The notes beneath the pieces were generated by a model, which was not told where the DNA came from, ran no database searches, and worked only from the letters and a program-made list of their open reading frames with translations. Both the position numbers and the translations under genes were made by a program. From Pohlia nutans (taxonomy: Eukaryota > Streptophyta > Bryopsida > Bryales > Mniaceae): a stretch of DNA of 64,000 bases. The stretch spans positions 8,432,001 to 8,496,000 of the forward strand of contig CM040106.1 in NCBI GenBank assembly GCA_022496805.1. Reading direction: 5' to 3'. Each line of letters starts with the position of its first letter. Position 1 is the first letter of the stretch. Positions 1-10,229 of the stretch are shown here, piece after piece.

Positions 1-1829
1 TTCCAGAAGACGCAGATGAATTGCAACAATGACTCAGTGGCCTCCTAATACTCACAATATATCCGTTTCATATCTTCATTTATACAAAGTGCAAACATTG
101 CACTAGAATGAAGACATATAGGTTGAAAATATATAGATTTTGGCGCTCTGGGCTCACATATAGTACTCTGTGTAGGCTGCACTTGTGTAGTTCAATTTCC
201 TTTGTTGTGTGCAAGCATGCACAAACAACAAGAAATTGCTAGTATCGTATATTCAAACATAAATAGGCATATGTGCCATGCTTGCCACAGTACTGCTTTG
301 TTTCTATAGAGTGGGGATGGAGATTCTGAGGTTTTGGTACGCTTTGAGCAGGAATTTTCCATTTGATTCATGTTGAATCATCAAGTTATGATGTCTTAAT
401 CGTGTCTTGTTCATATCGGCTACAGAATGCAATTCCTTCCTTGGTCGATGGGAAGGAGTTCTTTTTGATTCTGAATGTGTGTCCGTGTATATGGAACAAT
501 GACAAGTTGTCGTGCTCAGATGTGTGATTTTGTTTCTGTCGGGGCGTTGTTCAGGAGCTCATCAATTGTGATGACGAGTAGTACATGCATATAGCACACG
601 CTCATGCTGTGATAAATTTTCTGGGATAACCTGAAACGGAAAGGGCTATTACATCATTGAATGCAAGCCTAGGTAAGTCCATATGGTTCACATTCATTAG
701 CTGACGTGGCAAGGTACGCCAACGTGCAGGACACGTCATCCATTACAGCTGACGTGGCGCTAAGAACGCAAGATATGAATTATTACAAATAATGTTGGTC
801 AATGCAAATCTATTATACAATACATCATGGGTTGTCTCAGTTGACCATTCCACGGTGGAATCCGTCGAAGTGACAACCCAAGCTAAAAAAACAAGTGGCT
901 GTCAAGGTGCTCAACGACACTGGTCCCACTACAAGAAAATATAAAAATCGACAGTAATCAAGACACACTTCTATCTTATCTTGAAGATCCATACTCTACA
1001 AATAGTAATCGACTAGCAGGAGAATTTAAAAAAAAATTGAATGGATGAAAAACATCCCCGTGCGTGGTGAAGGGATGTGTCCAGAAATCATCCATCGTCC
1101 AGATCGTGGACGCAAGCGCGTCTAAGGGTTAAAGTCTGAGTGAATTTTCAGAAGTTTTTACTTCAATACGGCCTTTTCAACAAATTTTTAGGTCAACTAC
1201 TTCAAAATATAAGTTTAATTACAAAAACAACTTTAAAAAATTATTATTTTTTGGGGATTAGGTACAAATTACAATGACGAAACACATGATATGTGTTCCA
1301 TAGAAACTTTTTTTTTTCATTAAGACAATATAGGGAAATAGAAAGTAAGAAAGAATGATAAAAATAAGCCATGTAACAATTCTAGAATAACCCGGACACA
1401 CAGACGTAGCAATGTATTTAACTCTATCAATCGGTGGGAATGAAGTACATTTATCGACTATAAGTTGAAAGGAAGTTAAAAATATGAGTCCGTACGTACT
1501 TAAAACATGAACCGCAGTAACAATATGTGGACAATCGAATATACTGTAGAACATAATAATGCTGACACGCATAATGGGAGATGAAAATACAGGAGGGAAA
1601 AATAAATAAAATTAAAGCCATGACCCAATGTTCAATCTCACGTCTAATATTTGCTATACTGTGTACATTACATAAAAAAAATAGAATAAATCAGCGTTGT
1701 TATTGTAATTTGCAATTATCGGACAGAAATTTTGTGTACAAAATCTGAACAAATAATCGGCCAATTCGAAGTAAGGTAGAGATACCTTAAACCACCACGA
1801 CACCTAAAACCACCAACTTCTACACCATT
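1..1829. other. Non-coding AT-rich stretch with CACTA-end-like debris
   Basis: I see no supported gene here. Around 690-770 there are three copies of the TGACGTGG / CACGTCA motif. Just after them is a GCTGACGTGGCGCTAAG string closely matching one near the right end of the large CACTA element (about 20322-20340). At 927 a CACTACAAGAAAAT string looks like a CACTA terminus, but no partner end was found. This is best read as decayed terminal DNA of CACTA elements. A 104-codon minus-strand ORF (1258-1572) has no recognisable feature and is treated as chance. Confidence 0.4.
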
Positions 1830-4010
1830 CCTTCATTTTAGGGAGGAAATGTAACTTGTTTGTACATGATTTAACTTTTAAGCATATCATGCGTAAGTCA
1901 TGTAATGAAAGTCTTCATTTCCTTCCTAAAATGGAAGAGAAGTTTCCGGTTTGGAGGTAGTCCCTCGACTGTGGCGAGCCATTCCGCTTGAATGTTGAAA
2001 AGCTGTGGATCAGAATTGGCATCAGTTATTCCGAGAGCCGGTTCCGCTACTGTGTTCCGAGATAGCGCATCGGCAATACCATGCGTTTTTCTTGGTTTGT
2101 AAATGATTATGAATTCAATCTCAAGAAACAATGAGAGCCATCGTACAATGCAGCCTGTCACCTAGGACTTGTTTACCAAATATATCAAGGCCATGTAGTG
2201 TACGTAAAAAACAAACTTGTTACCAAGAAGATAGTGTCAAACTTTGTTGATGGCATAAACCATCGCCAATGCTTTGCGCTCGGTAGTCGTATAATTCTTC
2301 TCGGCGCGGCTTAGTAATCGTGATGCGTAGACGATGGGCTGGTTTATTTTTCCAGTATAGTTCCGAGCCAGCATAGCTCCCATCGTGATATTAGAAGCAT
2401 CCATATGAATGTGAAATTCCAGCTTCCAATTGACGGCAATGAGAATTGGACCGTTGAGGAAACCCTTTTTGATCTCAGTAAATGCCTGGTTGTAATTAGT
2501 AATCTAGGTAAATTATTCATCCTTCCAAGTAAGCACAGTGATTGGTGCCATAATTCTTGCGTAGTCTCAAATGAATCATCTGTTTAATTGCACCAATCCG
2601 TTGAAAACTTAGATGTCTTTGATGTTGCGGGGCCAAGGCATTGTGACAAAGGCCTCAATCTTCTTAAGGTCGGGAAATTTTCCTTTAGAAGAAACTACTT
2701 AACCAAGAATAACACCATTGGTTTAAGACCATTTTGCTATTGAAACTGTTTATACTTTCTCTCAAAACGCTACTTCATCTATTGGCATACTACCTTCTGT
2801 ACGGGAAATCACTGGAAAGGATGGAAGGGAGGGGTTGGTAGAGCTTACCTAGCAGATGCCGTTGATAGCCAGTCTTCCAATAGGATAGAGGAACTCCACG
2901 GCTTCCAATAAGCTGACTTCTACCTCATCAGTGAGACCTTCTACGTAATTGTAACAAACTAACGCATCAGGAATCGTTGCTTCGAAGCCTAATTTGCGGT
3001 TGATCCGGACAATGCGGATGGTGCCAGTACCCATGATCTAGATGTGGTCATTGACCTATTTGTGGACTACTCAAGCGTTCCAGAGCCACAGCCTACCGAG
3101 TAGTAGTATATATGTAGAATTTACATCTTTGCAAAAAATGACTGTGAGGATAATGATTTGAAAAATACCGTGAATGAATATCTATATGTCGCAGAGAAGC
3201 CAAGTGGGTTGAACCAAAGAGTTGTCAGCCATCTCTAGTTTAAAAGGTGCAGGTGTAGGATTCGGTAGTCCAAGGCGGCGACGCTCGGTTTCGGTCATGA
3301 CGCTCTACCATCTAGCAACACGTCATGCAATTTTTGGTTGCCAATTTTTGCCAAAATAATGGGCATGTGGCGGACGATGGCAACTACCAAATGGTAGTGG
3401 TCTTAGGTACCAGTACAAACAAAGTAGCTTTTTGCCCTACGTAGCGGTGGATATCTTAGATAATACTGGGCGCAATGGCCATAAGGTTTTCTAAACTGAC
3501 CTATATCGTTTGTGATTCCATTTGTTGGAGAATGTTGTTGTTGATTTCCAAGTCGGTACCAGGAATGGTATAAGGGGCTAGTGGTGTAGCAGTTCCAATG
3601 CAGAGAGGTCTTAGAGATCCCGTACAGTTTGTATCATTTCTTCCCGCACTTTCAACTGAGTGTACCAATCAAAAGCGTCAGTGGCATGGGGTACTTCGGT
3701 AGTACGTGGTAGTCTTCTGGTACGGCTGGATCTTGACGATGGGGTTGGCCTTGAGTGCGAGGTCAGACGTGGGACACATCAACAGTATGCACATCGGTGA
3801 TGACTATTGAGGAGCCAGGAGTTTGGGGTAGTTTCTTCCATATTGCGTTCTTGACGTTATTGTCCATTAATAGTCGACATTGATGTCCCGAGTGAATGAG
3901 AGATCGGCATACATTGCATGGATACCATTGTACCAAAGTGCCAATACAAGACTTACCTCAAGTGTCGGTACTTACCGGTGTCGTCGTTGATTGCGTTTGG
4001 ATTTGGTGTA
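1830..4010 (-). pseudogene. Ty3/gypsy pol remnant (protease, RT end, RNase H), left half of a split element
   Basis: Read on the minus strand, the region carries pol parts in gypsy order. A protease-like segment (ILAKIGNQKLHDVLLDG) lies near 3360-3300. A protease-RT linker ORF (3034-2849) contains GTGTIRIVRINRKLG and VCYNYVEGLTDEVE. An RT C-terminal part near 2660 reads MPWPRNIKDI. RNase H/connection sequence at about 2420-1940 includes HMDASN, YASRLLSRAEKNYTTTER and IVRWLSLFLEIEF...KTHGIADALSRN. The RT catalytic core (YxDD) and integrase are not visible. In-frame stops and frame changes are frequent, so the copy is dead. Its first bases (4010 downward) continue the gag frame from 20530, so this is one element interrupted by the CACTA insertion. 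LTRs were not delimited. Confidence 0.8.
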
Positions 4011-4038
4011 CACTACAACAGATTGGGTATTTTATGAC
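4011..4038 (+). repeat. Left terminal inverted repeat of CACTA element 1
   Basis: Starts CACTACAACA and ends TTTTATGAC. It pairs with the right end at 20502-20529 with six mismatches in 28 bp. The homologous left end of the deleted relative is at 34024 (CACTACCACACATTGG). Confidence 0.85.
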
Positions 4039-4310
4039 AGGGAAAATATGACTGAGGATGACTGGCGACTGCAAGCAGTCATATTCTGGAATGCCAAATC
4101 TGTCGGTGAGGGCCTCATTCGAAAACATGACTAACAGTCATATTCTTTAGTCATATTTTCCAGCTGTACCGTATAAAGTGGATGGGAGGGCCGTATACCT
4201 TTGTGGGGAACAAATGAGAACGTACCTGGGGAACGCGCAGTCATATTCGCCAGTCATATATTCGCTGTGATCACATGTTAGAGTCGCATTTTCAATGTAG
4301 TCATCTTTTT
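4039..4310. repeat. Left subterminal repeat region (TGACT/AGTCA motifs)
   Basis: Contains repeated ATGACT and AGTCAT half-sites, several arranged as short-spaced inverted pairs (for example at 4059-4084 and 4126-4141). The same order of motifs and the intervening string TGTACCGTATAAAGTGG recur at 34060-34300 in the deleted relative, so the region is conserved between copies. In En/Spm such repeats are the binding sites of the TNPA-type protein. That role here is inferred. Confidence 0.65.
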
Positions 4311-4517
4311 TATTTTTTTGAGGGGGGGCAGCCCAAGAATAAATACACTGCCCAAGCAAGCTTCCGTGTATTTAGCCTTGGGCAATCACTGTGTAGTATT
4401 AAGGTTTAGTTCAAAATCACTTAATTATGAAAATATGCATTCAAATTTGAGTGGTTTTCTATTTGGGCTAGGGTAATTGGGAATTGCACTTTGATATTAT
4501 TCTAGTATGTGATGAGT

Positions 4518-4598
<81 letters not shown>

Positions 4599-5063
4599 CC
4601 TTTATTTTCTTTTTTGTCTCGCGTTATTTCTTTCTTTTTTTCATTTATTCAAAGTTTAATTTTAATTTTAATTTTAATTTCTTTTTCAATCTTCAATTTT
4701 TCTTTTTCATTTTGTTTTTTGTTATTTTTTTTTCTCATTTTTTAAATTTAAAATTAAATTCCAATTTTATTTATTTAAAGGTCGATGGTTTAGAGTTTGA
4801 GGGGTGGGGGTGGGGAGGGGGGGGGGTTCTTCGTTCAAATGTCAAGTACTTATTCCCGGATTTATTTATTCTGTATGTGCATGTAAGAGAAGTAAAAAAA
4901 TGGCGTGTGAATAGTGCTTATATGCTAGAATGATGAAATGCATGTGTTTAGGGTCATCAAGAAAAAAGGATACTATTTACAAATGTACGTGTGAAGGCAT
5001 ATATGTATATATGGATATACCACAACAATGGTCTGCATACAAATGTGGGTCATGGTTGAGGAC
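4311..5063. other. 3' non-coding part of CACTA gene 1 side
   Basis: AT-rich sequence between the subterminal repeats and the end of gene 1. It holds a CA/TA microsatellite, poly-T/TTTAAT runs at 4600-4780 and a G-run near 4800-4825. Long ORFs through the microsatellite are translation artefacts. Confidence 0.6.
4518..4595. repeat. (CA)n(TA)n microsatellite
   Basis: About 11 CA units followed by about 27 TA units. A TA-rich microsatellite occupies the equivalent place in the related element at 34733-34815, so it was probably present in the family ancestor. Confidence 0.95.
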
Positions 5064-5936
5064 TCAATCCTGCTCTGAGTCAGAGTACTTTAAATCATTC
5101 ACTACTGTATCGTCATGTCTAAGGCGTTCTAGTGCTTTAGCAACCACCTCCGGTGCTACTTCCACTGCGCCACCCATGATAGGTGTTTTCGGGATGTTAT
5201 CCTCGTATAGGCCTGTGGCTTCAAGTCCTGGAAATCACATGTTCTGCCCAAGGATATGCATTGAACTTCCTCTGTTAGCTGATGTTTGGAGAATGACCGA
5301 ACGCCTCTCGGTTCTCTGCGCATCACAACTTCCCATCCATGTTTGGCCAGATCCGGAGCAAAGAAAACTTGTTCAATGTGGAGGGGGAAGGCAAATGACT
5401 GTGCAGAGTATGGGATCAATCTTCCGAAGTTCGCGGTAGAGAATCCGTAGTCATCACGCTTTATGGTGGCGCCATCTCCTCTCATGTTTGCTACCACCCA
5501 GTTGCAAAAGAGGACAACTACCTCAAAGTGTCCATAGTCCACGGCCAGGATTTCCTCCACCCATCCCACGTATTCCAGCTCTGCGGCACGAAGATATGTA
5601 CCTTTCATACCCGCGCGACATAGTTGTCGAAAGGTTGCGGCTACTCCCGAGTCTGCGGTTGTCAATTGTGCCTCTGCACTCCGGACACGAATGTGGTTTC
5701 CAAATGCATACATGGATCGATATGACTTCGCTATGTCTGACGGAGGTAACATCAAGGCTTTCACATCTAGAGGCACCTCCTCGTCCCCGTCTTCTATGGC
5801 TCGTATCATCGCTTTTGAAAACCAAACGTGGAAATCTTCGTCAGACATCTCTGGAGGGTACGCTACCCGAGCCTTCCGCTTCTTACGCCTGTACTCGTGG
5901 CGCTCCCCTTCGCGACGTGCCATGTCATCCTCGTGT
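5064..5936 (-). CDS. Gene 1 last exon: DUF4216-like domain and acidic C-terminus
   Basis: A basic start (MARREGERHEYRRKKRK) is followed by EEILAVDYGHFEVVVLFCNW and then FAFPLHIEQVFFAPDLAKHGW, with EVVMRREPRG next. This is the DUF4216 pattern (a strand pair, then QVFYxxDP...W.VV). The tail APEVVAKALERLRHDD...YSDSEQD ends at TGA 5066-5064 in a frame shifted by one from the domain, with the change near 5230. The tail is conserved in the deleted relative at 34867-35000, so it is real coding sequence. DUF4216 is a usual C-terminal partner of TNP2 in plants. Confidence 0.78.
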
Positions 5937-6401
5937 CTCTTGCAAGATAGCCCAGTTAAGATTCAGTACATGTTCACACAACAATAAGGTTATGAAGGCG
6001 ACCTATATAGGCAGATTTGATTCTTAGTAGAAAGCACTAGATTCTGCACGTGTTTTGGATTCTCTCCAATTAAAACTGTAAATGTGAACCTTGGAACAAT
6101 CCACGTCAGGTGTCATTTTGCATACACTTTTACTCGTATTGTATGAACATCACTAGGGGTAGTCATAATCATTGCATGAAATGGTATTCATAATATATGG
6201 ACATCACTTCTGACAGTCACGTTGTGTATGCTTGTAGTGATAATGTCGGAATATGACTAGCAGCAGTTATATTTCATTTGCTGGTAGTCATTTTGCAAGC
6301 ATTTTTTAAGTCGTAACGTACAATATTGTTGTTTGTGAAGGCAGACCCCAATAGATAGAGTCATGACTACAATGTGTACCGACCTACTGATGTGAACTCA
6401 C

Positions 6402-7299
6402 CTCCTCCAATCCTCTAATGGGGCCGCATTGTTCAGCACAAACTCGTGAATCCATCCTCGGAGGTCCGAAGACAGTCGGCGTGCACGTCCGTTGCCTTCG
6501 AGGATCTCATCGTACATTGAAGGGTCTTCTTTATCATCCCACACCCTTCGCGTAGTAGTCGTATACTCTTGCATGTACTCGGTGTAGAATCCTAATGCCT
6601 CGACAATAGCATAGCCTTCAGCCATGCAACCTTCCGGTCGAGCACGATTTCGAACATACCCTTTGAGGGTCTTCAAGTACCTTTCTACGGGATACATCCA
6701 TCGTGTATGCACGGGTCCACATATTTCCACTTCCTCCACAAGGTGCATAACCAAGTGGGTCATGATGTCGAAGAAAGACGGTGGAAACTCCTTCTCTAAC
6801 ATGCATAAAGCAATAGCTGCTTCGCACCTCATCTCTTCTACGGCATTGGGGTCAACGGACTTAGCACATATCCTCCGAAATACACGGCTCAACATTATTA
6901 TTGCTGTCCGAACTTCCTTTGCCATTGTGGTGCGCACACATAGGGGCAACACTTGTTGTAGGAGGACATCGTAGTCGTGTGATTTTAGGCCTTTTATTTG
7001 CCCATCCATGTTTACACGCTTCTTGAGCTGCCCCACGTATTGGGAGGGTGTCCGCAAAGAATGCACTTGGTCTACAAACACCTGCCGCTCCTCTTCGTTA
7101 GCACGTACGATGACCGAGGTAATATGACGCTGCCAGGTTTCACTCCTCGTACGGGCCATAGATGTTTGCGTATACCGGCCTCCTTCATGTCCAGACGGGC
7201 ACCCAGGCTGTCTTTCTCTCCGAAAATAGTTTTCATAATGTTCTCGGCAATGTTTTTCTCACAGTGCATCACATCCAATGTATGTCGAATTAGAAGATC
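6402..7299 (-). CDS. Gene 1 exon 5: TNP2 end and DUF4218-like domain (frameshifted)
   Basis: Begins DLLIRHTLDVMHCEKNIAEN, the hallmark end of TNP2. It continues through IRKHLWPVRG...LPRSSYVLTK, then QIKGLKSHDYDVLLQQVLP and the DUF4218 signature EFPPSFFDIMTHL...HLVEEVEICGPVHTRWMYP...RYLKTLKGYVRNRARPEG. The frame changes once at about 7091-7097. The related copy at 35200-35230 retains one extra A (ACGAAATGAGAG) that keeps frame, so a one-base deletion is likely here. Ends at a GTGAGT donor. Confidence 0.85.
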
Positions 7300-7444
7300 C
7301 TGCAGAGTGACATTGACCAGTCACAAATTACATTCATGTCACATGTCACATGTCACATCACTGCACTCCGTCACGAATTATGTTTCACACATCAAAACAT
7401 CACTGCATACAGTCGTGGGATACATCATAGTAGGATACACTTAC

Positions 7445-9054
7445 TTTCCAGTAGGGAAGGTCAAAGAGACACGATCTTCTCTTTACTCCGTGTTCGTGTA
7501 CAGGGTCCGGTGTCTGCCCTCCTTCATTTGTGCGGTCCGCTCTTGTCCACTTTTCTCGCTCATTCGCATATCGGAGGTGCTCTCTGCCGCTCATCCTTCG
7601 TGGTGGAGGTCTCATGTCAGTTTGCCCATCAAAATTGGACCTTTGACGCCTCCATTGGTGTTCCATTGGCAAATTCCGTCTATGCCCAAGGTAAACATTC
7701 TTCTTAAGTGCTTTGGAGCGCCGAGTGACTACGTTAGGGCCACATACGGGACATGCCTTATGTCCTTTTGTAACCTGGCCGGAGATTAATGCGTACGCCG
7801 GAAAATCATTCACTGTCCACAATAACATACCTCGGAGCTTGAAGGTATTTTGGTCAGAGTTTTTTTGCGATCCATCCACGCAATCAGTTCCTTCCCATAG
7901 CTGTTGTAGCTCCTCCATCAATGGTGCCAGGTATACATCCACGTTCTTCTCTGTTACACTTTCTTTCCCAGGTATTAGTAGAGTGAGCATCATGAAGAAG
8001 TTTTTGGTGACTAACCAGGGAGGAAGATTGTAGTTGAGCATGACTACTGGCCAAGTGGAGTGGCTAAGGCTTTGGTTTCGAAACGGGTTCACACCATCGA
8101 GTGCCAAGCCCAGCCTCACATTACGTTCCTCTTTTGCAAACTCTGGCCACCTGTTATTTACGTGATTCCAAGCCTTGGAGTCTACCACAGATCTCATCAC
8201 ATTGTCTTTGCTTTTTCCGCCTACGTGCCACTTCATCAACTCTGCCAGCCGTGTACAACTGTACATTCTTCGCAGACGAGGGATCAGTGGAAAGTGTCTC
8301 AATACTTTCACTGGTATTGTCTTGGAGTTGTCCACGTATCGGGATTTGTGGCATTTTGGACATTCTGTCGCGTCCTCCAATTCTTTCCGAAACAAACAAC
8401 ATCCATCCCTACACACATGTATGGAGTTGTAGGACAACCCCAATTTCATCAACAAACATTTGGCCTCGTAAAATGTTTTCGGAAGCATGTTGTCCTTGGG
8501 CAGAATCGTCTCGTGCAGTAACTTCAGTAGCTCGTCCACAAAGCCGTTCGGTACTCCAAAAGTGGTACAACAAACAAGTATAAGGAGTATGGAGGTGAGA
8601 CGGTTGGAGGAGCTCCCTGCATAGAGTGGAGTCCTAGCTTCACGTAGGAGGGTATCCAAGGCTATTCCACTTGGGTCGTCGATGGTACACGACGTGCCCC
8701 TTGCTTCCATTGGGTCGTTAATGCCATCCCGCGCGTCATCACTGCCTTCGGGGTCATTCCTCGGAAAATCGTCGTCCCCGACCGGTGCTTCTACAAATTC
8801 TTCATCTATTCCATCGTGAATACTATGATTGTTTTCGCCTCCCCCCAAGTTCACATTGTCATACTTGTTGAAGCACTCTGCCAGCATTTGGAATACACGT
8901 ACTTCCTCAGTTTCTCCATCGTCCACAGAGGTATTAGACTGAGGCTGGCTACCTTCACCACTGCTTCCTGCTTGGGGGAGCAAGTTTAACGGGCTGTACT
9001 CATCTTGCACTTTCCAAGGACATGCACTTTGGATGTCACATTTCACTTTCAGTT
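7445..9054 (-). CDS. Gene 1 exon 4: acidic linker and TNP2 transposase core
   Basis: Open from a likely acceptor (CTGCACAG) to a GTAAGTG donor at 7444. It starts with an acidic, Ser/Gly-rich linker. Then come TNP2 landmarks: KTFYEAKCLLMKLGLSYNSI, the C-x9-CPKC segment around CRDGCCLFRKELEDATECPKC, LGLALDGVNPF (the conserved DG region), VMLNYNLPPWLVTKNFFM, LIPGKES, DVYLAPLMEELQQLW, LLWTVNDFPAY and GHKACPVCG. Length and order match plant TNP2 proteins. The last bases before the donor (LPYWK) join in frame to DLLIRHTLDVMHCEKN in the next exon, exactly as in the family. No internal stop is present. Confidence 0.88.
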
Positions 9055-9323
9055 CTGTGCAGAAGTAAGGGTTTCCAACACAAGTTTTTCAATAATACTG
9101 CATCCACCTTGGCAACACGGGTGAAGATATTTTTTACCTCCGTCCACACAGAAAATTACTCAACGTAGTCATGTTGCGAAAGATATAACCAACTGAACTT
9201 ATATCAAACTAATTAAAGGACAAAATATGACTCTTTGTAGTCTTTTCTGGAAAACTTGACTGAGACTAGTCACATTACAAAAAACATGATTGCGTACAGT
9301 TATCCTGTCGCTGCTGTGATCCT

Positions 9324-9800
9324 TTACATATCTAATACACTGCACGTATTTAGAGAGTAGTGTGCAAAGAGTTCCTCTCCGGCCTTGATGTCCCTGGAAG
9401 CTATGGTAATGACATAACCCCATTCCTTGGTGTTCCAAGGTTTAGGCAACATACGAAACTCCCACACAACATTCCCTATCTGAGTTCTTCCGATGGAACT
9501 ATTAATGAACCCTGCGACATTTCCTTTTACTACGTCCCCGTCGATGTACAAGTCCGACTCCGCTTGCATCACATACGACTTGATCCGAGGGTGTGCTTTG
9601 CTCAAGAGCCTGTACTCCGTGGAGGTATACTGTGGGCCTACAAAGGGGAGCAATTCATCACCCTCTTTGGCGGTCTGCATTGCAAAAAGACCCCAGCCCA
9701 TAAAGGGGAATCCAGATACCTTCACTTCCCAATCTCTTTTCCAAAAGGAAAACCGTGTCAACTTAGGAATAGGTCCATCACACCACTATCCATCATACAC
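9324..9800 (-). CDS. Gene 1: SET-domain segment inside the CACTA transposase gene
   Basis: The 145-codon frame ending at 9324 shows SET landmarks in order. GWGLFA (residues 22-27) matches the GxG SAM-binding start. IDGDVVKGNVAGFINSS (73-89) corresponds to the iDa...GN.aRFiNHS block. NVVWEF (97-102) follows. ASRDIKAGEELFAHYS (121-136) is the closing GEEL..xY motif with the catalytic Tyr position kept. The usual NHSC is NSSI here, and no Cys-rich post-SET is seen. SET proteins transfer methyl groups to lysines, mostly on histones. This one lies between the zinc-binding exons and TNP2 on the same strand, so it is probably part of one transposase polypeptide, though a separately spliced product is possible. 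Activity cannot be judged. Confidence 0.8.
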
Positions 9801-9963
9801 GTTTAACCGCCATTTCTGCAAGGCCTGAACTCTTACGGACGTCGCTGTCGGGATGGCGTTTGTCGAAGAACGTTTTCCGCGTAGAAAGGATGTCAGTGAT
9901 GTCAAACAAGCAGCTTTTACAATGGGTCTCCTCCGGGCCTACACAATTTGTGCACATAAAGTT
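9801..9963 (-). CDS. Gene 1 exon 2: CxxC/CxxC zinc-binding-like segment
   Basis: Begins after a GACTTTAG acceptor, in phase with exon 1. It reads NFMCTNCVGPEETHCKSC, giving Cys-x2-Cys-x8-Cys-x2-Cys, followed by a basic/acidic stretch (STRKTFFDKRHPDSDVRK). The pattern suggests a small zinc site placed directly before the SET domain. I do not recognise a named family. The open frame ends at TGA near 9800, and the SET frame starts one base out of phase there, with an additional in-frame TAG. This is therefore either an unresolved splice or a frameshift. Confidence 0.55.
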
Positions 9964-10031
9964 CTAAAGTCGGCCTCTTACGGACCACTCCGGGTGAGCT
10001 CATTAAGGGGTAGTTGATTGGACTCACTTAC

Positions 10032-10229
10032 CAAAATAGAGGCCGTGAAAACCGGGTCCCTTTTCCGACTGTGAAGATGTCTTCGAATTGTGGCTCGATC
10101 GAGGACTTTCCCTCCCGCACATTCCACGCATGGACATGGATACTTCGATAATCGCAGGGCGTCTGCTTGAATTTCTTCTTCTTGCCATAGTTGTAGATGC
10201 TTTAGGTTGCTGAGCTCTGCTTCTTCCAT
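10032..10229 (-). CDS. Gene 1 exon 1: transposase-associated zinc-binding domain
   Basis: Starts at ATG (MEEAELSN) and ends phase 0 at a GTAAGTGAG donor; 66 codons. It contains YPCPCVECAGGKVLDRATI, then RRHLHSRKRDPVF. This fits the CPCxxC...HL pattern of the Transpos_assoc domain (PF13963 by memory) found at the N-terminus of plant TNP2 proteins. Such domains probably bind zinc and help recognise element DNA. A good start context and a 68-bp intron to the next exon support this as the true beginning of the gene. Confidence 0.78.

Larger units (their letters stand above)
5064..10229 (-). pseudogene. CACTA gene 1: TNP2-type transposase with zinc-binding and SET domains
   Basis: A multi-exon minus-strand gene. 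Its exons give, in order: a transposase-associated zinc-binding domain (10229-10032), a CxxC/CxxC stretch followed by a SET domain (9963-about 9330), an acidic linker plus TNP2 (about 9054-7445), the TNP2 end plus a DUF4218-like domain (7299-6402), and a DUF4216-like domain with an acidic tail (5936-5064). TNP2 is the catalytic transposase of the plant En/Spm superfamily and would act in the nucleus on the element ends. Splice sites are convincing at 10031/9964 (GTAAGT...TTTAG), 7444/7300 (GTAAGT...GCAG) and 6401 (GTGAGT). The copy looks broken. A one-base deletion lies near 7091-7097, judged against the related copy at 35200. Frame changes also occur near 9800 and 5230. A functional relative should exist elsewhere in this genome. 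Confidence 0.82.

Noticed and set aside
1258..1572. 104-codon minus ORF
   Set aside because: Hydrophobic but low-complexity and without conserved motifs, start context or neighbours; likely chance in AT-rich DNA.
4484..4933. 149-codon plus-strand ORF
   Set aside because: It reads through the CA/TA microsatellite and poly-T runs; no protein character.
5488..6027. Plus-strand ORFs of 98-179 codons over gene 1
   Set aside because: Antisense shadows of the DUF4216-like exon; no family features.
9360..9828. Plus-strand ORFs of 111-148 codons
   Set aside because: They are complementary shadows of the SET-encoding exon.
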